This document shows positions 15,005 through 25,153 of a DNA stretch of 64,000 bases, in pieces (positions within the stretch are counted from its first letter, which is position 1; each line of letters begins with the position of its first letter). The stretch spans positions 62,001 through 126,000 of the forward strand of contig CAZVBQ010000004.1 in the NCBI GenBank assembly GCA_964625575.1, read 5' to 3'. Source of the stretch: UTCHB3 sp964625575 (GTDB taxonomy: Bacteria > Bacteroidota > Ignavibacteria > Ignavibacteriales > Ignavibacteriaceae). The translations under genes were made by a program, and so were the position numbers. The notes under the pieces are model-generated. The model made no database searches. It saw only the letters and a program-made list of their open reading frames with translations, and was not told the DNA's origin.

Positions 15005-16252
15005 TTATTCGGTCGCGGTCGCGATTTTTTCACTGCCCGTTCGCATCCTCCACATAAGCGAGACTCCGACCATCGAGAGCAGGAAGCACGTGATCCACAT
15101 CCATTTTGAACCAAAACCTTCCATCATGAAGGCTCCGGCGGCTGGCCCTATAAAAAGTGATATGTTGAACACAAGCTGCAGGAACCCCATGTACATCCCC
15201 TTTGAGTTTGCCGGGGCGATCTCGGCGAGGTAGTTTGCCGACGCGGGTGAAAAGATCATTTCACCAAAAGTCAGTACCACTATACAAATTACAAGCATCG
15301 GGATGTTTGATGAAAAAGCGAACAACCCAAAGCCGATACCGGTCAGTACCCCCCCAAGTGTAAGCAACTTCCTGTCTTCCCAGTCAACCATCGCGTTGTT
15401 AAGCGGCACTTCGAGAAAGATTATCATCAGCGTGTTAACAAGGAACAGAGCACCAATCACCGGCTCCGGAAATTTAAGTTCGTTAACAACATAGAGCGAA
15501 ATCGTGCTTATCTGTGAGAAGAAAACTATATAGACAGGCGAGAGAGCGATTACGTAATATATCAACCTGGGGTCTCTGAATGGATTTGTCTTTTCAGAAC
15601 CGTCTGTATCCATGTTCAGCTCCCTTTCCGCCCTCCGCTCCTTCTCTTCCTTCGAAAGCGAGGTCCACATTAAAAAACCAAGCGCGGAAAGCGACGTAAG
15701 ACCGTCAAAAATAAACATCCAATGGTAATCGAACATGATAAGAAAACCACCGAGAAGTGGCCCAATGCTGAAACCGAGGTTTATCGCCAATCTGTTCAAG
15801 GCGAACGCAATTTTCCTGTCTTCAGGCTTAACAATCTCTGATATCAGCGCGAGATTCGCCGGCCTGAATGCCTCACTCACCCATGAAAGCACAAGGGTAA
15901 GCACAATTATCATCCAAAACTCATGGAAAAACGGAAAAAGAAAAAGGACGAATGCACTCAATAACATCGAGAGTTTCATTATTGGCAGGTTACCGAACTT
16001 GTCGGAAAGCTTCCCTACCACGGGCCCGGCAGCAAGTGAACCAATTCCATACGCGGAAAGAACATACCCGGCGTAATCGATACTGTACCCCTGATACTTC
16101 GTCAGGTAGATCGCGAGAAATGTCAGGAACATTGAGCCGGCACGGTTAATAAACGTGGCGAAAGAGACCGCCCACATGCTCTTTGGCATTCGAGCGAGCG
16201 AACTCCATGGATTTATCTTCCGGAGTACCGGCTTGATTTTTTTAGAGACCAA
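15005..16252 (-). CDS. Major facilitator superfamily transporter
   Basis: The 415-residue protein is an integral membrane MFS transporter with about 12 hydrophobic segments. The cytoplasmic loop 2-3 motif GKLSDKFGN, typical of drug-type exporters, is visible near residue 80, and PEDRKIAFALNRLAINLGFSIGP fits the DHA1/MdtH-like branch. The start is a TTG overlapping the last 11 bases of the M28 gene; a start at the ATG 21 codons in is possible but would cut residues that lead into helix 1. The substrate cannot be predicted. It is coupled to a secreted peptidase gene, which may hint at peptide export or uptake. Confidence 0.85.
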   Translation of the reverse strand: MVSKKIKPVLRKINPWSSLARMPKSMWAVSFATFINRAGSMFLTFLAIYLTKYQGYSIDYAGYVLSAYGIGSLAAGPVVGKLSDKFGNLPIMKLSMLLSAFVLFLFPFFHEFWMIIVLTLVLSWVSEAFRPANLALISEIVKPEDRKIAFALNRLAINLGFSIGPLLGGFLIMFDYHWMFIFDGLTSLSALGFLMWTSLSKEEKERRAERELNMDTDGSEKTNPFRDPRLIYYVIALSPVYIVFFSQISTISLYVVNELKFPEPVIGALFLVNTLMIIFLEVPLNNAMVDWEDRKLLTLGGVLTGIGFGLFAFSSNIPMLVICIVVLTFGEMIFSPASANYLAEIAPANSKGMYMGFLQLVFNISLFIGPAAGAFMMEGFGSKWMWITCFLLSMVGVSLMWRMRTGSEKIATATE

Positions 16253-17651
16253 ATTCCGAGATCAACAAAGTTAAAATTGTTATAGCTGCTGAACCGAGCT
16301 CAAGTTCCCTGTGATCCACAGCAGTGAACACATCATTCGCGGAATGATGATAAGTGAAGTATCTCTGACTGTCAGGAACATACCCGATCAAGGCTTTGGA
16401 ATTTTTGATCTGGGAAATGTCGGCGCCACTTCCCCCTTTTCTGAACCACTCTATCCCGGTTGCATTGAAATATGGGAGCCATTTCTCCAGCTTTGCAAGA
16501 ACCTCCGGAGTCGCGTCAACACTGAAACCGCGAGGCGTGAAACCTCCTCTGTCAGATTCTATAGCCGCGATGTCACGTGCGGTCTCTTCCTCAGCGAATT
16601 TCCCATAAGCCCTCCCTCCGGCAAGTCCATTTTCTTCATTCGCGAAAAGCACCGCTCTAACAGTTCTCTTTGGCCTAAAACCCGTTTTTTTAATCAATTG
16701 CAGAACTTCGAGCGACTGTACAACGCCAGTTCCGTCATCATGAGCCCCTTCACCAACATCCCAAGAGTCGAGATGACCGCCAACAACAATCACTTCGTCA
16801 GGGATTTCGCTCCCTCTGATCTCGGCAATAATATTACTAACAGGCGCCGGATCTTCTGTCGTGCAGTCCATTTCAAATTCAAAAACGGGCTTCTTCCCTG
16901 CCAGCTTTGATTCAGCGAGCATTTTGCTCAATTTCACAGCGCTTTGCACTCCGAGTGCCGCGGCGGGTATCTTGGGAATTGTATCCAGGTACCGAAGTGT
17001 ACCCGTGTGGGAAACATCGTCAAAATTGGAAGCAACCGACCTAATCAGCACTCCCACGGCGCCATACGCGGCTGCTCTGATAGCGCCGTTAACCCTGTAA
17101 TTTACAGCGGGACCATACGACTCGAATGACTCGTACACATTCTGGGGAAAAGCGAAATTGAAAAATACGATCTTCCCTTTCACTTCATCTTTCCGCGACT
17201 CAAGTTCAGCGAAATCGGCGACTTCAATAACTTCCGCCTTTATCACGCCACCTGTACCGGTCGATCCACCCAAAGCGATCAGAGAAAATTTCGCGCCACC
17301 GGGACCCGAGAAACGGGCAATATCACCACGTTTCCAGTTATTGGTTGTAACGGTCTGGGTATATACAGTATCGAAACCCAGGGTACTCAGTCTCTCAAGC
17401 AGAAAATTCTCCGCCTTAACCAGGTTCTGACTTCCCGAGAGCCTTGGCCCTATCCGGCAGAGTTCCCTGAGTAAATTGTACCCAAAAGTGTCCTGAAGCG
17501 CGGTTTTTGTGATGTTTGAAAGTTTTTGTTTGAAGATAGAATCGATCTGCGCTTCCAAATTTGTGGAAGCTATCGCGAGAACGAGAAGCAAGAATTTAAG
17601 TGGTTTGTTCACGGCAGTAAAATTAAACAAGGTAATTTTTAATTTACACAT
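16242..17651 (-). CDS. Secreted M28 family zinc aminopeptidase with PA domain
   Basis: The 469-residue protein has an N-terminal hydrophobic signal (KFLLLVLAIASTNLEAQ). A protease-associated insert occupies about residues 130-260. The catalytic M28 domain has metal ligands in GGHLDSWD, GAHDDGTG, ANEENGLAGG, ESDRGG and the late YHHSAND, so all five ligands and the catalytic Glu are present. It resembles carboxypeptidase Q-like enzymes that remove residues from peptides outside the cytoplasm. The start with AAAGG spacing was kept; a GTG 13 codons downstream would give a more usual signal peptide. A transporter gene follows with overlap. Confidence 0.9.
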   Translation of the reverse strand: MCKLKITLFNFTAVNKPLKFLLLVLAIASTNLEAQIDSIFKQKLSNITKTALQDTFGYNLLRELCRIGPRLSGSQNLVKAENFLLERLSTLGFDTVYTQTVTTNNWKRGDIARFSGPGGAKFSLIALGGSTGTGGVIKAEVIEVADFAELESRKDEVKGKIVFFNFAFPQNVYESFESYGPAVNYRVNGAIRAAAYGAVGVLIRSVASNFDDVSHTGTLRYLDTIPKIPAAALGVQSAVKLSKMLAESKLAGKKPVFEFEMDCTTEDPAPVSNIIAEIRGSEIPDEVIVVGGHLDSWDVGEGAHDDGTGVVQSLEVLQLIKKTGFRPKRTVRAVLFANEENGLAGGRAYGKFAEEETARDIAAIESDRGGFTPRGFSVDATPEVLAKLEKWLPYFNATGIEWFRKGGSGADISQIKNSKALIGYVPDSQRYFTYHHSANDVFTAVDHRELELGSAAITILTLLISEFGL

Positions 17652-17775
17652 TTCTCGCCTTTCAAAGCAAGCACATTCTTTGGAGTGTGATCAATCTGCA
17701 CGAATGGAACGAAACTGAAAAATCGATTGATTTTATTCAGAATCTTCTTTGTGATAAATAATACTTTTGTTACAT

Positions 17776-17781
17776 TATAAT
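17776..17781 (+). promoter_or_regulatory. Possible -10 box for the large surface-protein gene
   Basis: TATAAT lies 100 bases upstream of the start codon. No good -35 box is at 17 bases, so support is weak. The leader between holds two related stretches ending in TTTTTAAT and ATCACC. Confidence 0.25.
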
Positions 17782-17881
17782 CGTGTAGAATAAAATTTTT
17801 TAATCGATTAAAATCACCATTTCATCGAGTAAAATAACCTTTTTAACGAGCTTTTTAATCACCTTATCGAAGGAAAAAGAA

Positions 17882-20800
17882 ATGATGTATCCCCGGATCC
17901 TCAGGTCGCTTCTAATATTAATGATAGCGACATCAGGATTGTTCGCTCAAAACGGGGGCACTGCCCTTGCTTTTGACGGCGTGGATGATTTCCTTTTAAC
18001 GAAGGCGGGTTCAGGTTCTGGTCTTGATTTTTCAGGCTCCAGCAACTTGACCGTCTCGTTTTGGATATATCCCAACAATCCTCTCTCCCCGGTTTCCCAA
18101 CAATTGTTTCACAAAGAACACTCCGGCGGTCTGACCGTTCAGTATAACATTTATATGGTTGACGGAGTGTTATGCGCCAGGATTGATAAATTCACGGTAG
18201 GCAACCATTTTATGATCGGTCCCTCCCCCGTGATCACACAATCGAAGTGGTACTATGTCTCTCTCGTCAAGTCAGGCAGCACATTCAGTCTCTTTGTTGA
18301 TGGAGTGCTTTACGCCACGAGTATAATCCCGGCCGCGCAACTTTCTGCTGCCACCTCGACAAGCGATATTTTCTTTGGCAGACATGGCGATGCCCCTGGC
18401 AGCCAATTTTTCAACGGAAAGATTGACGATATTAAAATATGGAACACTGGCCGTCAGCCTGACGAGCTCCGTCACGACATGTACGCCACCGAAACAAGTT
18501 CCACCCCGGGCCTCTTTCTCTATCTGCCTTTGGATGAAGGCGCGGGCCAGTCACCTGCTGATCTTGGCGCGGCTCCCGCTAATGTTGTCACGCTTGGCGC
18601 TCTCGCCTCAGCGGAGACCACTGACCCCTCATGGGTTGTTTCGAGTGCGCATGCCGGACCCGGACACGCTCTCCAGCTCGATGGCGTGGATGAAAAAGCC
18701 ACAGTTTCAGGGCTCAACCTAAATTCAACCGATCTGACTTTCGAGTTTTGGGCAAAGGTGACTCCGGGCTCAGCTCAGCAGGTTGTGTTCGCTCAAGGAA
18801 CCGCCTCACCGAACAGTTACCTGCACATGGGATTCAAATCACCAGCAGCCCCGACAAATCCGAACGGGTTTTTCATCAATTTCTTCAATAATGAGCTTTC
18901 TGTTCCGGTCGGCGCAACCGACGCGTTCTGGAACCACTACGCTGCTTCTTATAACAGAACCACGGGTGAAAGAAAACTTTACAGAAATGGTGTGCTTTTG
19001 GCGACTGACACGGTCGCGGCTTCCCTCTCCTCCTCGGGTCTCGCTCACCTTGGTTCAGCCAACGGCCCTTCCGAGTACTTCAATGGTCAGCTTGATGAGT
19101 TCAGGATATGGCAATCTGTCCGCTCTCAAGAAGAGATCGTCGCTAACATGAACCATTCTATTAAATCGAACTCCTCTGATCTCTACGTTTATTACCGGTT
19201 TGATCAGAGTCCGGAAGCTTCACAGAATGTTCTTATTAACTCGGTCTCAACCGGTTTCGGTGGCTCGACTACAAATATTGAAGGCAACTCAGACTTCGTA
19301 ACATCCACAGCGTTCCATACCTGGATCGGTGGAGTGGATAACCAGTCGATCAATCCTTCAAACTGGAGTACCGGCTTGACACCTTCAAACAACGACAATG
19401 TTGGTTTTGATGTGTCAACCGCCCTCACCAACCCCGCGAACATAATGGCTTCTTCGGTTTTCAGAAATGCCACTTTCACTGCCACCGGTACAACCCTTCA
19501 AGGCAGCCTTGGCATTCTCGGAAGTCTTGGACTCGCTGTGCCTTTCGATTTCAACGGGAAGATGGTTTCCGTGAGTCTGATTGGCAGCCTGAATGAAACA
19601 GGATCGAACATCGCCTCGAACGGCGATTTTCTGTCAAGCAGAAACATCAATGCCCCGAATAATGAAAATGTAGCAGGATTTGGTGCCTCACTTACGAGCG
19701 CGACAAACCTCGGCGTTACCATGGTCAAGAGATCACACACGGCACAAACCTTTGGATCCGGTTCAGGTATTAAGAGAAGTTACTCTTTCTCCCCAACCAC
19801 CAATTCAGGACTCAATGCCACTCTTGTAATGCGCTACGATGATTCTGAACTGAATGGAAACACTGAATCAGCTTTAAGATTCGTGAAATCCACTGATAAT
19901 GGTTCAACATGGTCACTTGTCAGCGGAACGCTTAACACAACAGATAACACTTTCACCGTTACGGGTGAAAACTCACTCGGTCTTTACACGGCTTACGCGT
20001 ATGTGGCACCCGTGATCAACCTGACTGCTCCCGCGAGCGCTTCAACAGGACTGACACTCACCCCCACTTTGACCTGGACGGTTACAAGCGGAGTTGGCCC
20101 CTACAATGTTACGGTTAAGATCTACTCAAACGCCGCGATGACCACACTCGTGCATTCAGCGAATGCCGGTCCGGTACTCACATACGACGTGCCCGGTGGC
20201 GTGTTGAACTATAACACCAGATATTGGTGGAAGATTGAAGTGACTGACGGCGTGGGCGGGGTAACCTCCTCATCCTCAAGAACATTCACCACTCTTCTTG
20301 CCACACCGGCTCTTGCTTCACCGGCAACAGAGTTCGAATCGCCTGTAATGTCACCCGATCTTTCATGGACGATGGACAACAGAAAATCAAATGTCCGTTA
20401 CAAATTGCTCGTGGGTGCTGCTCCCGGACTTACCGCTGCTGCCAACACCAATGTTACCTCAGCCAACAACCCGGGAACACTTACACTGAACCCGACCGGT
20501 CTGGCTGTCGCGACAAAATACTGGTGGACAGTGCAGGCGGAAGTTAACGACGGCACTGCCGACAATAACGGCGAGTTCAAAGTTGCCGCTCCCGAGCGCA
20601 CTTTCTACACCCCGCTTGACGTGCTGAACAAACCTTACAACGGTGTTACTGGTCTGACCCTCGAACCTTACTTCACCTGGGACGATGTCCTTTTTGAAAC
20701 GGGCTATGAGCTCAGAATATCAACCGCGGGCGGTTCACAGTCGGCATTTGATGCCGGCGTGATCTTTACCGATCTCAATATCCCCGCGAACACCGATTCA

Positions 20801-23083
20801 CTCGCTTACAATGAGAATACCGTAAACGAGGGACCGGGAAGCCAGTACCCGTTCCCACTCGACCCGAACACCAAATACTATTGGCAGCTCGTTGCGAAAG
20901 ACGGAAGTGTGGCTATCAAGTCGCCGATCTGGCACTTCACCACTTACCCCGCGGTTACTGTAAGCCAGCACAACCCCGCTAACGGTGACACAGTTTACCT
21001 GAACAGCCTCATGTTCACCTACGGTATTAATCAGGCAACCACCGGACTGAAGTTCAAACTCCAGGTTAAATCCGGAAGTGTCACCCCTGTAAAAACCGAC
21101 TGGTTAACATCAAACTATTCGGGTGTTTCAGCAGGTCTCTTCCAGACTGTGAACCTCCTCGGAGGCACAAAATACTTCTGGAGGATCGTGCTTCTCAACG
21201 ACGCGAATGAAGTTATGGCATATTCGCCAACGAGCATGTTCACCACAAGTGGCGGCGCGACGGTTCCCTACCCGAGCTGGCCTGTTGGTGATCCGCTTGT
21301 TTACACAAATTCACCAATGCTTCACTGGTACACAGCAGGCTACAGCCCCGATGTCACCTTTGATCTCATAGTCAGAACAGACTCAACTTCGCTCATCAAT
21401 GCCTACTCGGTTACCAATGTTAGCGATATCTACCACCTGATCTCGACAAACCTTACCCCCGGCACAAGATACTTCTGGGCGGTAAGAAGTGTTTACAAGC
21501 GAGGTACCCCGGATGAGGCTGTTTCAAGCTACTCGTTCTGGCAGTCATTCCGTACCAACGGCGCGGGAACACTCGTTGTACCAAATCCTTCCTATCCGAC
21601 AGACAATCTGTTGGTTTACACCACTGCCCCTTATTTCTACTGGTGGCTTGGTCAGGACGGAACAGGACTTACATACGAGCTTCAGTACTCACTTAACAGT
21701 AACTTCAGCAGTCCCGTAACTGTCGGTTCGATCCCGGATCTTTTTACACAGATATCCGGTCTTACTCCCGGTGCCATATATTACTGGAGAGTCAGATCAT
21801 ACAACGGTTCAGCCTATTCCGGCTGGTCTGTGGCTGATACATTCGCTATCGCCGGAGGTGTGGCAAATGGATATGCATCTCTGAATTGGCCAACAGGCAA
21901 CCCGACTGTTTACACCACAATGCCCACCCTCTCATGGTATCTTGAAGGATCACCATTGGGAATAACAGAGTATGAAGTAAGATGGAAAGTCGGTTCAAAC
22001 TCCTCCAACTGGAATTCCGACTATACCGGTTTTACAACTGTCAGCGGTGTATATAATACATCTTACACCTTCACAGTCCCTTTTACTGAAGGTCAGGTGA
22101 TATACTGGGCAGTTGCCGCCTCCAACGGAAGCAGTCACTCCGCGTGGGCTGAAGATCACTTCACGATCTATTCCGGTGCAACACCCGGCGCGCCCGTGAT
22201 CTCATGGCCTTCAGGCAATGCAATTGTTTACACTGTCGATCCACAGCTTAGCTGGTGGGTTAACGGTTCCACAAGCGGAATTGTCGGCTATCAGGTCGTT
22301 TACAGCTACTCTGATGTATTCTTCCCTGCCGCAACCACAACCCTCTACTCAACAGATACATGGGTTAACGCCTCGAACCTCGTTCAGGGTGCAACCTATT
22401 TCTGGAAGGTCAGAGCTCACTTCGGTGGCGGTAGCTACGGCGCTTTCTCAGCAGTTGACACATTCACGGTTAACCCCGGACCATTCAACCCTGTTACCCC
22501 GATCGTCGGTGGGCCGAACAACGTGATGATCTCAACAACTTCTCCAGTGCTTTCATGGGTGCTCCCGGTTGCACCACCTGCCGGAATAACCTATGAACTT
22601 GAAGTTGCTGACAATCAGGAGTTCACAAACGCGATGATCTTCCAGAACCTGACGGCTGCTAGACAGTCACTTCAGGGACTTGCTCCAAACAAGAGCTACT
22701 TCTGGAGAGTAAGATCAAAGATGCAGACCGAAGGTAACAGCTACTCATTCTATTCAACAATGGGTCGCTTCCGCACAGCCGATGGCGCAACAGACATCAA
22801 AGAGAGTGTTGAACTTCCGAAGGAATTCAATATTTCACAGAACTACCCGAATCCGTTCAACCCCTCAACCATGATCAGGTTCGCAGTTCCGGCAGACATG
22901 AATGTGAAACTTGATGTTTACAACACCCTCGGTGAGAAGGTTGCTGAATTGGTCAACGGTCCGATGACCGCGGGCACTTACGAAGTACCATTCAACGCGG
23001 CAACTCTTCCTTCAGGAATCTATTTCTACAGAATAGAAGCCGGAAGCAATGTTGCCATAAGGAAGATGATACTGATGAAATAG
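17882..23083 (+). CDS. Giant secreted surface protein: two LamG domains, Ig/Fn3-like repeats, type IX sorting domain
   Basis: The 1733-residue protein begins with a signal peptide (RSLLILMIATSGLFAQ). Two concanavalin-like LamG domains follow at about 25-235 and 262-440 (ALAFDGVDDF and ALQLDGVDEK starts, each with FW and W-x-H/Y strands). The middle is a run of Fn3/Ig-like repeats, the last five sharing a VYTT-P-LSWW core (about 1130-1560). The final 80 residues are a type IX secretion sorting domain, with NYPNPFNPST, then GEKVAEL and SGIYFYRIEAG. It should be exported across the outer membrane and stay on the surface, probably as an adhesin or glycan binder. AAGGAAAA precedes the ATG. No catalytic domain was recognised. 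Confidence 0.9.
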   Translation: MMYPRILRSLLILMIATSGLFAQNGGTALAFDGVDDFLLTKAGSGSGLDFSGSSNLTVSFWIYPNNPLSPVSQQLFHKEHSGGLTVQYNIYMVDGVLCARIDKFTVGNHFMIGPSPVITQSKWYYVSLVKSGSTFSLFVDGVLYATSIIPAAQLSAATSTSDIFFGRHGDAPGSQFFNGKIDDIKIWNTGRQPDELRHDMYATETSSTPGLFLYLPLDEGAGQSPADLGAAPANVVTLGALASAETTDPSWVVSSAHAGPGHALQLDGVDEKATVSGLNLNSTDLTFEFWAKVTPGSAQQVVFAQGTASPNSYLHMGFKSPAAPTNPNGFFINFFNNELSVPVGATDAFWNHYAASYNRTTGERKLYRNGVLLATDTVAASLSSSGLAHLGSANGPSEYFNGQLDEFRIWQSVRSQEEIVANMNHSIKSNSSDLYVYYRFDQSPEASQNVLINSVSTGFGGSTTNIEGNSDFVTSTAFHTWIGGVDNQSINPSNWSTGLTPSNNDNVGFDVSTALTNPANIMASSVFRNATFTATGTTLQGSLGILGSLGLAVPFDFNGKMVSVSLIGSLNETGSNIASNGDFLSSRNINAPNNENVAGFGASLTSATNLGVTMVKRSHTAQTFGSGSGIKRSYSFSPTTNSGLNATLVMRYDDSELNGNTESALRFVKSTDNGSTWSLVSGTLNTTDNTFTVTGENSLGLYTAYAYVAPVINLTAPASASTGLTLTPTLTWTVTSGVGPYNVTVKIYSNAAMTTLVHSANAGPVLTYDVPGGVLNYNTRYWWKIEVTDGVGGVTSSSSRTFTTLLATPALASPATEFESPVMSPDLSWTMDNRKSNVRYKLLVGAAPGLTAAANTNVTSANNPGTLTLNPTGLAVATKYWWTVQAEVNDGTADNNGEFKVAAPERTFYTPLDVLNKPYNGVTGLTLEPYFTWDDVLFETGYELRISTAGGSQSAFDAGVIFTDLNIPANTDSLAYNENTVNEGPGSQYPFPLDPNTKYYWQLVAKDGSVAIKSPIWHFTTYPAVTVSQHNPANGDTVYLNSLMFTYGINQATTGLKFKLQVKSGSVTPVKTDWLTSNYSGVSAGLFQTVNLLGGTKYFWRIVLLNDANEVMAYSPTSMFTTSGGATVPYPSWPVGDPLVYTNSPMLHWYTAGYSPDVTFDLIVRTDSTSLINAYSVTNVSDIYHLISTNLTPGTRYFWAVRSVYKRGTPDEAVSSYSFWQSFRTNGAGTLVVPNPSYPTDNLLVYTTAPYFYWWLGQDGTGLTYELQYSLNSNFSSPVTVGSIPDLFTQISGLTPGAIYYWRVRSYNGSAYSGWSVADTFAIAGGVANGYASLNWPTGNPTVYTTMPTLSWYLEGSPLGITEYEVRWKVGSNSSNWNSDYTGFTTVSGVYNTSYTFTVPFTEGQVIYWAVAASNGSSHSAWAEDHFTIYSGATPGAPVISWPSGNAIVYTVDPQLSWWVNGSTSGIVGYQVVYSYSDVFFPAATTTLYSTDTWVNASNLVQGATYFWKVRAHFGGGSYGAFSAVDTFTVNPGPFNPVTPIVGGPNNVMISTTSPVLSWVLPVAPPAGITYELEVADNQEFTNAMIFQNLTAARQSLQGLAPNKSYFWRVRSKMQTEGNSYSFYSTMGRFRTADGATDIKESVELPKEFNISQNYPNPFNPSTMIRFAVPADMNVKLDVYNTLGEKVAELVNGPMTAGTYEVPFNAATLPSGIYFYRIEAGSNVAIRKMILMK

Positions 23084-23211
23084 TGTGGAGTGTAGAGTGT
23101 GGAGTGTGGAGTATAAGTTGTGAGTGTTAAATCTCACTACTCGCTACTCACTACTCGCTACTCACTACTCACTACTGATCACTCACCACTAACCTCTAAC
23201 CATTAACCACT
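23084..23211. repeat. Low-complexity degenerate tandem repeats
   Basis: The spacer holds two blocks of simple repeats. One is a GTGTGGAGT type (23084-23115); the other is a CTACTCA type (about 23133-23190), followed by a variant TAACC run. The two blocks are partly complementary in letter composition. They may arise by slippage or form a structured 3' region; no gene is present. Confidence 0.7.
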
Positions 23212-23218
23212 AAAAAAA

Positions 23219-23246
23219 GCCGTCCGGTACCCCGGACGGCTTTTTT
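23219..23246. terminator. Bidirectional terminator between convergent genes
   Basis: A perfect 9-bp GC-rich stem GCCGTCCGG/CCGGACGGC with a 4-base loop is flanked by seven A on the left and six T on the right. It can terminate both the surface-protein gene on the plus strand and the argF operon on the minus strand. Confidence 0.95.
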
Positions 23247-23266
23247 GTTTTAAGTAAGTTGTGATC

Positions 23267-24199
23267 TTACATTACAAGTGCCATGATGGCTTTTTGGACG
23301 TGAAGTCTGTTCTCGGCTTCGTCGAACACGATCGAGTTAGGTGAGTCAACCACTTCATTGGTAACTTCCTCTTCCCTGTGGGCCGGCAGGCAGTGCATGA
23401 AGAGGTAATCCTCCTTCGCGTTGGCTATGAGGGCTGAGTTAACCTGAAATCCCTGGAAACGGGCGTTCCGCTCCTGAGCCTCTTTTTCTTGTCCCATACT
23501 CGCCCAAACGTCAGTATAGATGATATCCGCGTTTTTGCACGCTTCAACGGGATCATTTGTGATAACCACTTTTGAGCCCATGTAATCGGCGTTCTTTCTG
23601 GCGTTATCAACTATCCAGCCGAGTGGTTCGTAACCCTTTGGTGAGGCGATTGATATATCCATACCAACTTTTGAACAGCCATTCAGAAGCGAATGTGCCA
23701 TATTGTTGCCGTCACCGATGTACGCGAGTTTCAGACCTTCAAGTTTTCTTCTCTTCTCAAGAATGGTAAAAAGATCGGTCATCACCTGGCATGGGTGAAG
23801 CAGATCGGTCAGACCATTGATAACCGGAATCGAACCATACTTCGCCAGTCCTTCAACATCTTCATGCTTGAAAGTGCGGATCATGATGCCGTCGAGGTAT
23901 CTTGAGAGCACTTTTGCCGTATCGTGGATCGTCTCTCCCCTGTTCAACTGGAGATCGTTGGGTCCGAAATACATGCCGATACCGCCAAGCTGATAGATGC
24001 CCACTTCAAACGATATTCTTGTTCTGGTTGAGGGTTTTGAAAAGATCATTCCGAGGGTTTTCCCTTTGAGGAGGTGGTGCTCCTCACCGGTGTAGAGTTT
24101 TTCTTTAAGTGTCCGGCTCAGATCAAAGATCTGATACATCTCTTCAAGTGTCAGGTCGTTAATGGAAAGAAAGCTCTTTCCTTTCATATTTACTGCCAT
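23267..24199 (-). CDS. argF: Ornithine carbamoyltransferase
   Basis: The 310-residue enzyme transfers the carbamoyl group between carbamoyl phosphate and ornithine (citrulline). Carbamoyl-phosphate motif STRTR is at residues 57-61, HPCQ at 135-138, and HCLPAHR near 270. The ornithine-specific loop reads VWASMGQE, which argues for true ornithine rather than another transcarbamylase substrate. It is the last gene of the glmS-COG2403-arcC-argF operon and ends in the bidirectional terminator. With carbamate kinase next to it, the catabolic direction (citrulline to ornithine and carbamoyl phosphate) is plausible. The biosynthetic role remains possible because no arginine deiminase gene is nearby. 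Confidence 0.93.
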   Translation of the reverse strand: MAVNMKGKSFLSINDLTLEEMYQIFDLSRTLKEKLYTGEEHHLLKGKTLGMIFSKPSTRTRISFEVGIYQLGGIGMYFGPNDLQLNRGETIHDTAKVLSRYLDGIMIRTFKHEDVEGLAKYGSIPVINGLTDLLHPCQVMTDLFTILEKRRKLEGLKLAYIGDGNNMAHSLLNGCSKVGMDISIASPKGYEPLGWIVDNARKNADYMGSKVVITNDPVEACKNADIIYTDVWASMGQEKEAQERNARFQGFQVNSALIANAKEDYLFMHCLPAHREEEVTNEVVDSPNSIVFDEAENRLHVQKAIMALVM

Positions 24200-24202
24200 A
24201 AA

Positions 24203-25153
24203 TTATCCGTTTTTTGCAATTATTCTCGTTCCCGGATTAGCTTTTCCGAGCTCTCCGGCTTCAGTAATCACGGCGCGCTTCCCTCCGTTACGGATGAACT
24301 GCACCGCTGCTTCCATTTTGGGTCCCATGCTACCGGCAGCGAACTCACCATTTTTAAGGTAAATTTCCACTTCATCAACAGTTACCTGATCTAAAGCGGT
24401 CTCATTCTCCTGTTGAAAATTGATGTAAGCTCTTGGCACATCGGTCAGAATGATAAGTTCATCCGCCCCGATCTGGGTTGCCAACACCGATGACGCGAGA
24501 TCTTTATCGATCACCGCTTCAACCCCCTTGATAGTTCCGTAACCGTTCTTTATCACAGGAATACCGCCTCCGCCAACGCAGATCACAATGTGACCGTCAT
24601 CGGTGAGCTTTTTCACGATATTCGCGGAACGGACAAAAGTTGGTTTGGGCGAAGCGACAACCCGCCTCCATCCCCTCTTGCGGGGATCTTCGCGGAACTG
24701 CCAGCCGTTGGCTTTAGCGAGAAGGTCGGCTTCTTCTTTAAGGAAAAACTGACCTACCGGTTTGGTGGGATTCTGGAAAGCGGGGTCTTTCGGGTCAACC
24801 TCGACGTGAGTGACCATAGACACCACTTCCTTTTGAATATTATGCTGCAGCAAAAGCCTTTCCATCTGCTGTGCCACAATATGGGCTATTTGCCCTTGCG
24901 ACTCGGCAACGCACACATCCAGAGGCATTTTGGGGAGCAAAAATTTCTCGTAACCCGCCTCATTCTTGAGGATCAGGTTACCCACTTGAGGACCATTTCC
25001 ATGCGTGATCACAACAGTGTAACCACGCAGGATCAGGTCAACGAGACTCTTGCATGTATCGAAAGCATTTTGTTCCTGCTCCCTTACTGTGCCTGACTGG
25101 TTGCCTCTTAAAAGAGTGTTGCCGCCGAGAGCTACGACGGCAAGCTTGCTCAT
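24203..25153 (-). CDS. arcC: Carbamate kinase
   Basis: The 316-residue protein belongs to the amino-acid kinase family. GGNTLL at residues 10-15 and HGNGPQVG at 51-58 are diagnostic for carbamate kinase, as is CVGGGGIPV around residue 215. It makes ATP from carbamoyl phosphate and ADP, releasing carbamate, and links to argF three bases downstream. Its ATG overlaps the stop of the COG2403-like gene (ATGA), so the three genes are translationally coupled. Confidence 0.95.
   Translation of the reverse strand: MSKLAVVALGGNTLLRGNQSGTVREQEQNAFDTCKSLVDLILRGYTVVITHGNGPQVGNLILKNEAGYEKFLLPKMPLDVCVAESQGQIAHIVAQQMERLLLQHNIQKEVVSMVTHVEVDPKDPAFQNPTKPVGQFFLKEEADLLAKANGWQFREDPRKRGWRRVVASPKPTFVRSANIVKKLTDDGHIVICVGGGGIPVIKNGYGTIKGVEAVIDKDLASSVLATQIGADELIILTDVPRAYINFQQENETALDQVTVDEVEIYLKNGEFAAGSMGPKMEAAVQFIRNGGKRAVITEAGELGKANPGTRIIAKNG

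Noticed and set aside
23133..23190. Small peptide gene in the repeat spacer
   Set aside because: Simple-sequence repeats create short open frames by chance, and no start with a ribosome-binding site was found.
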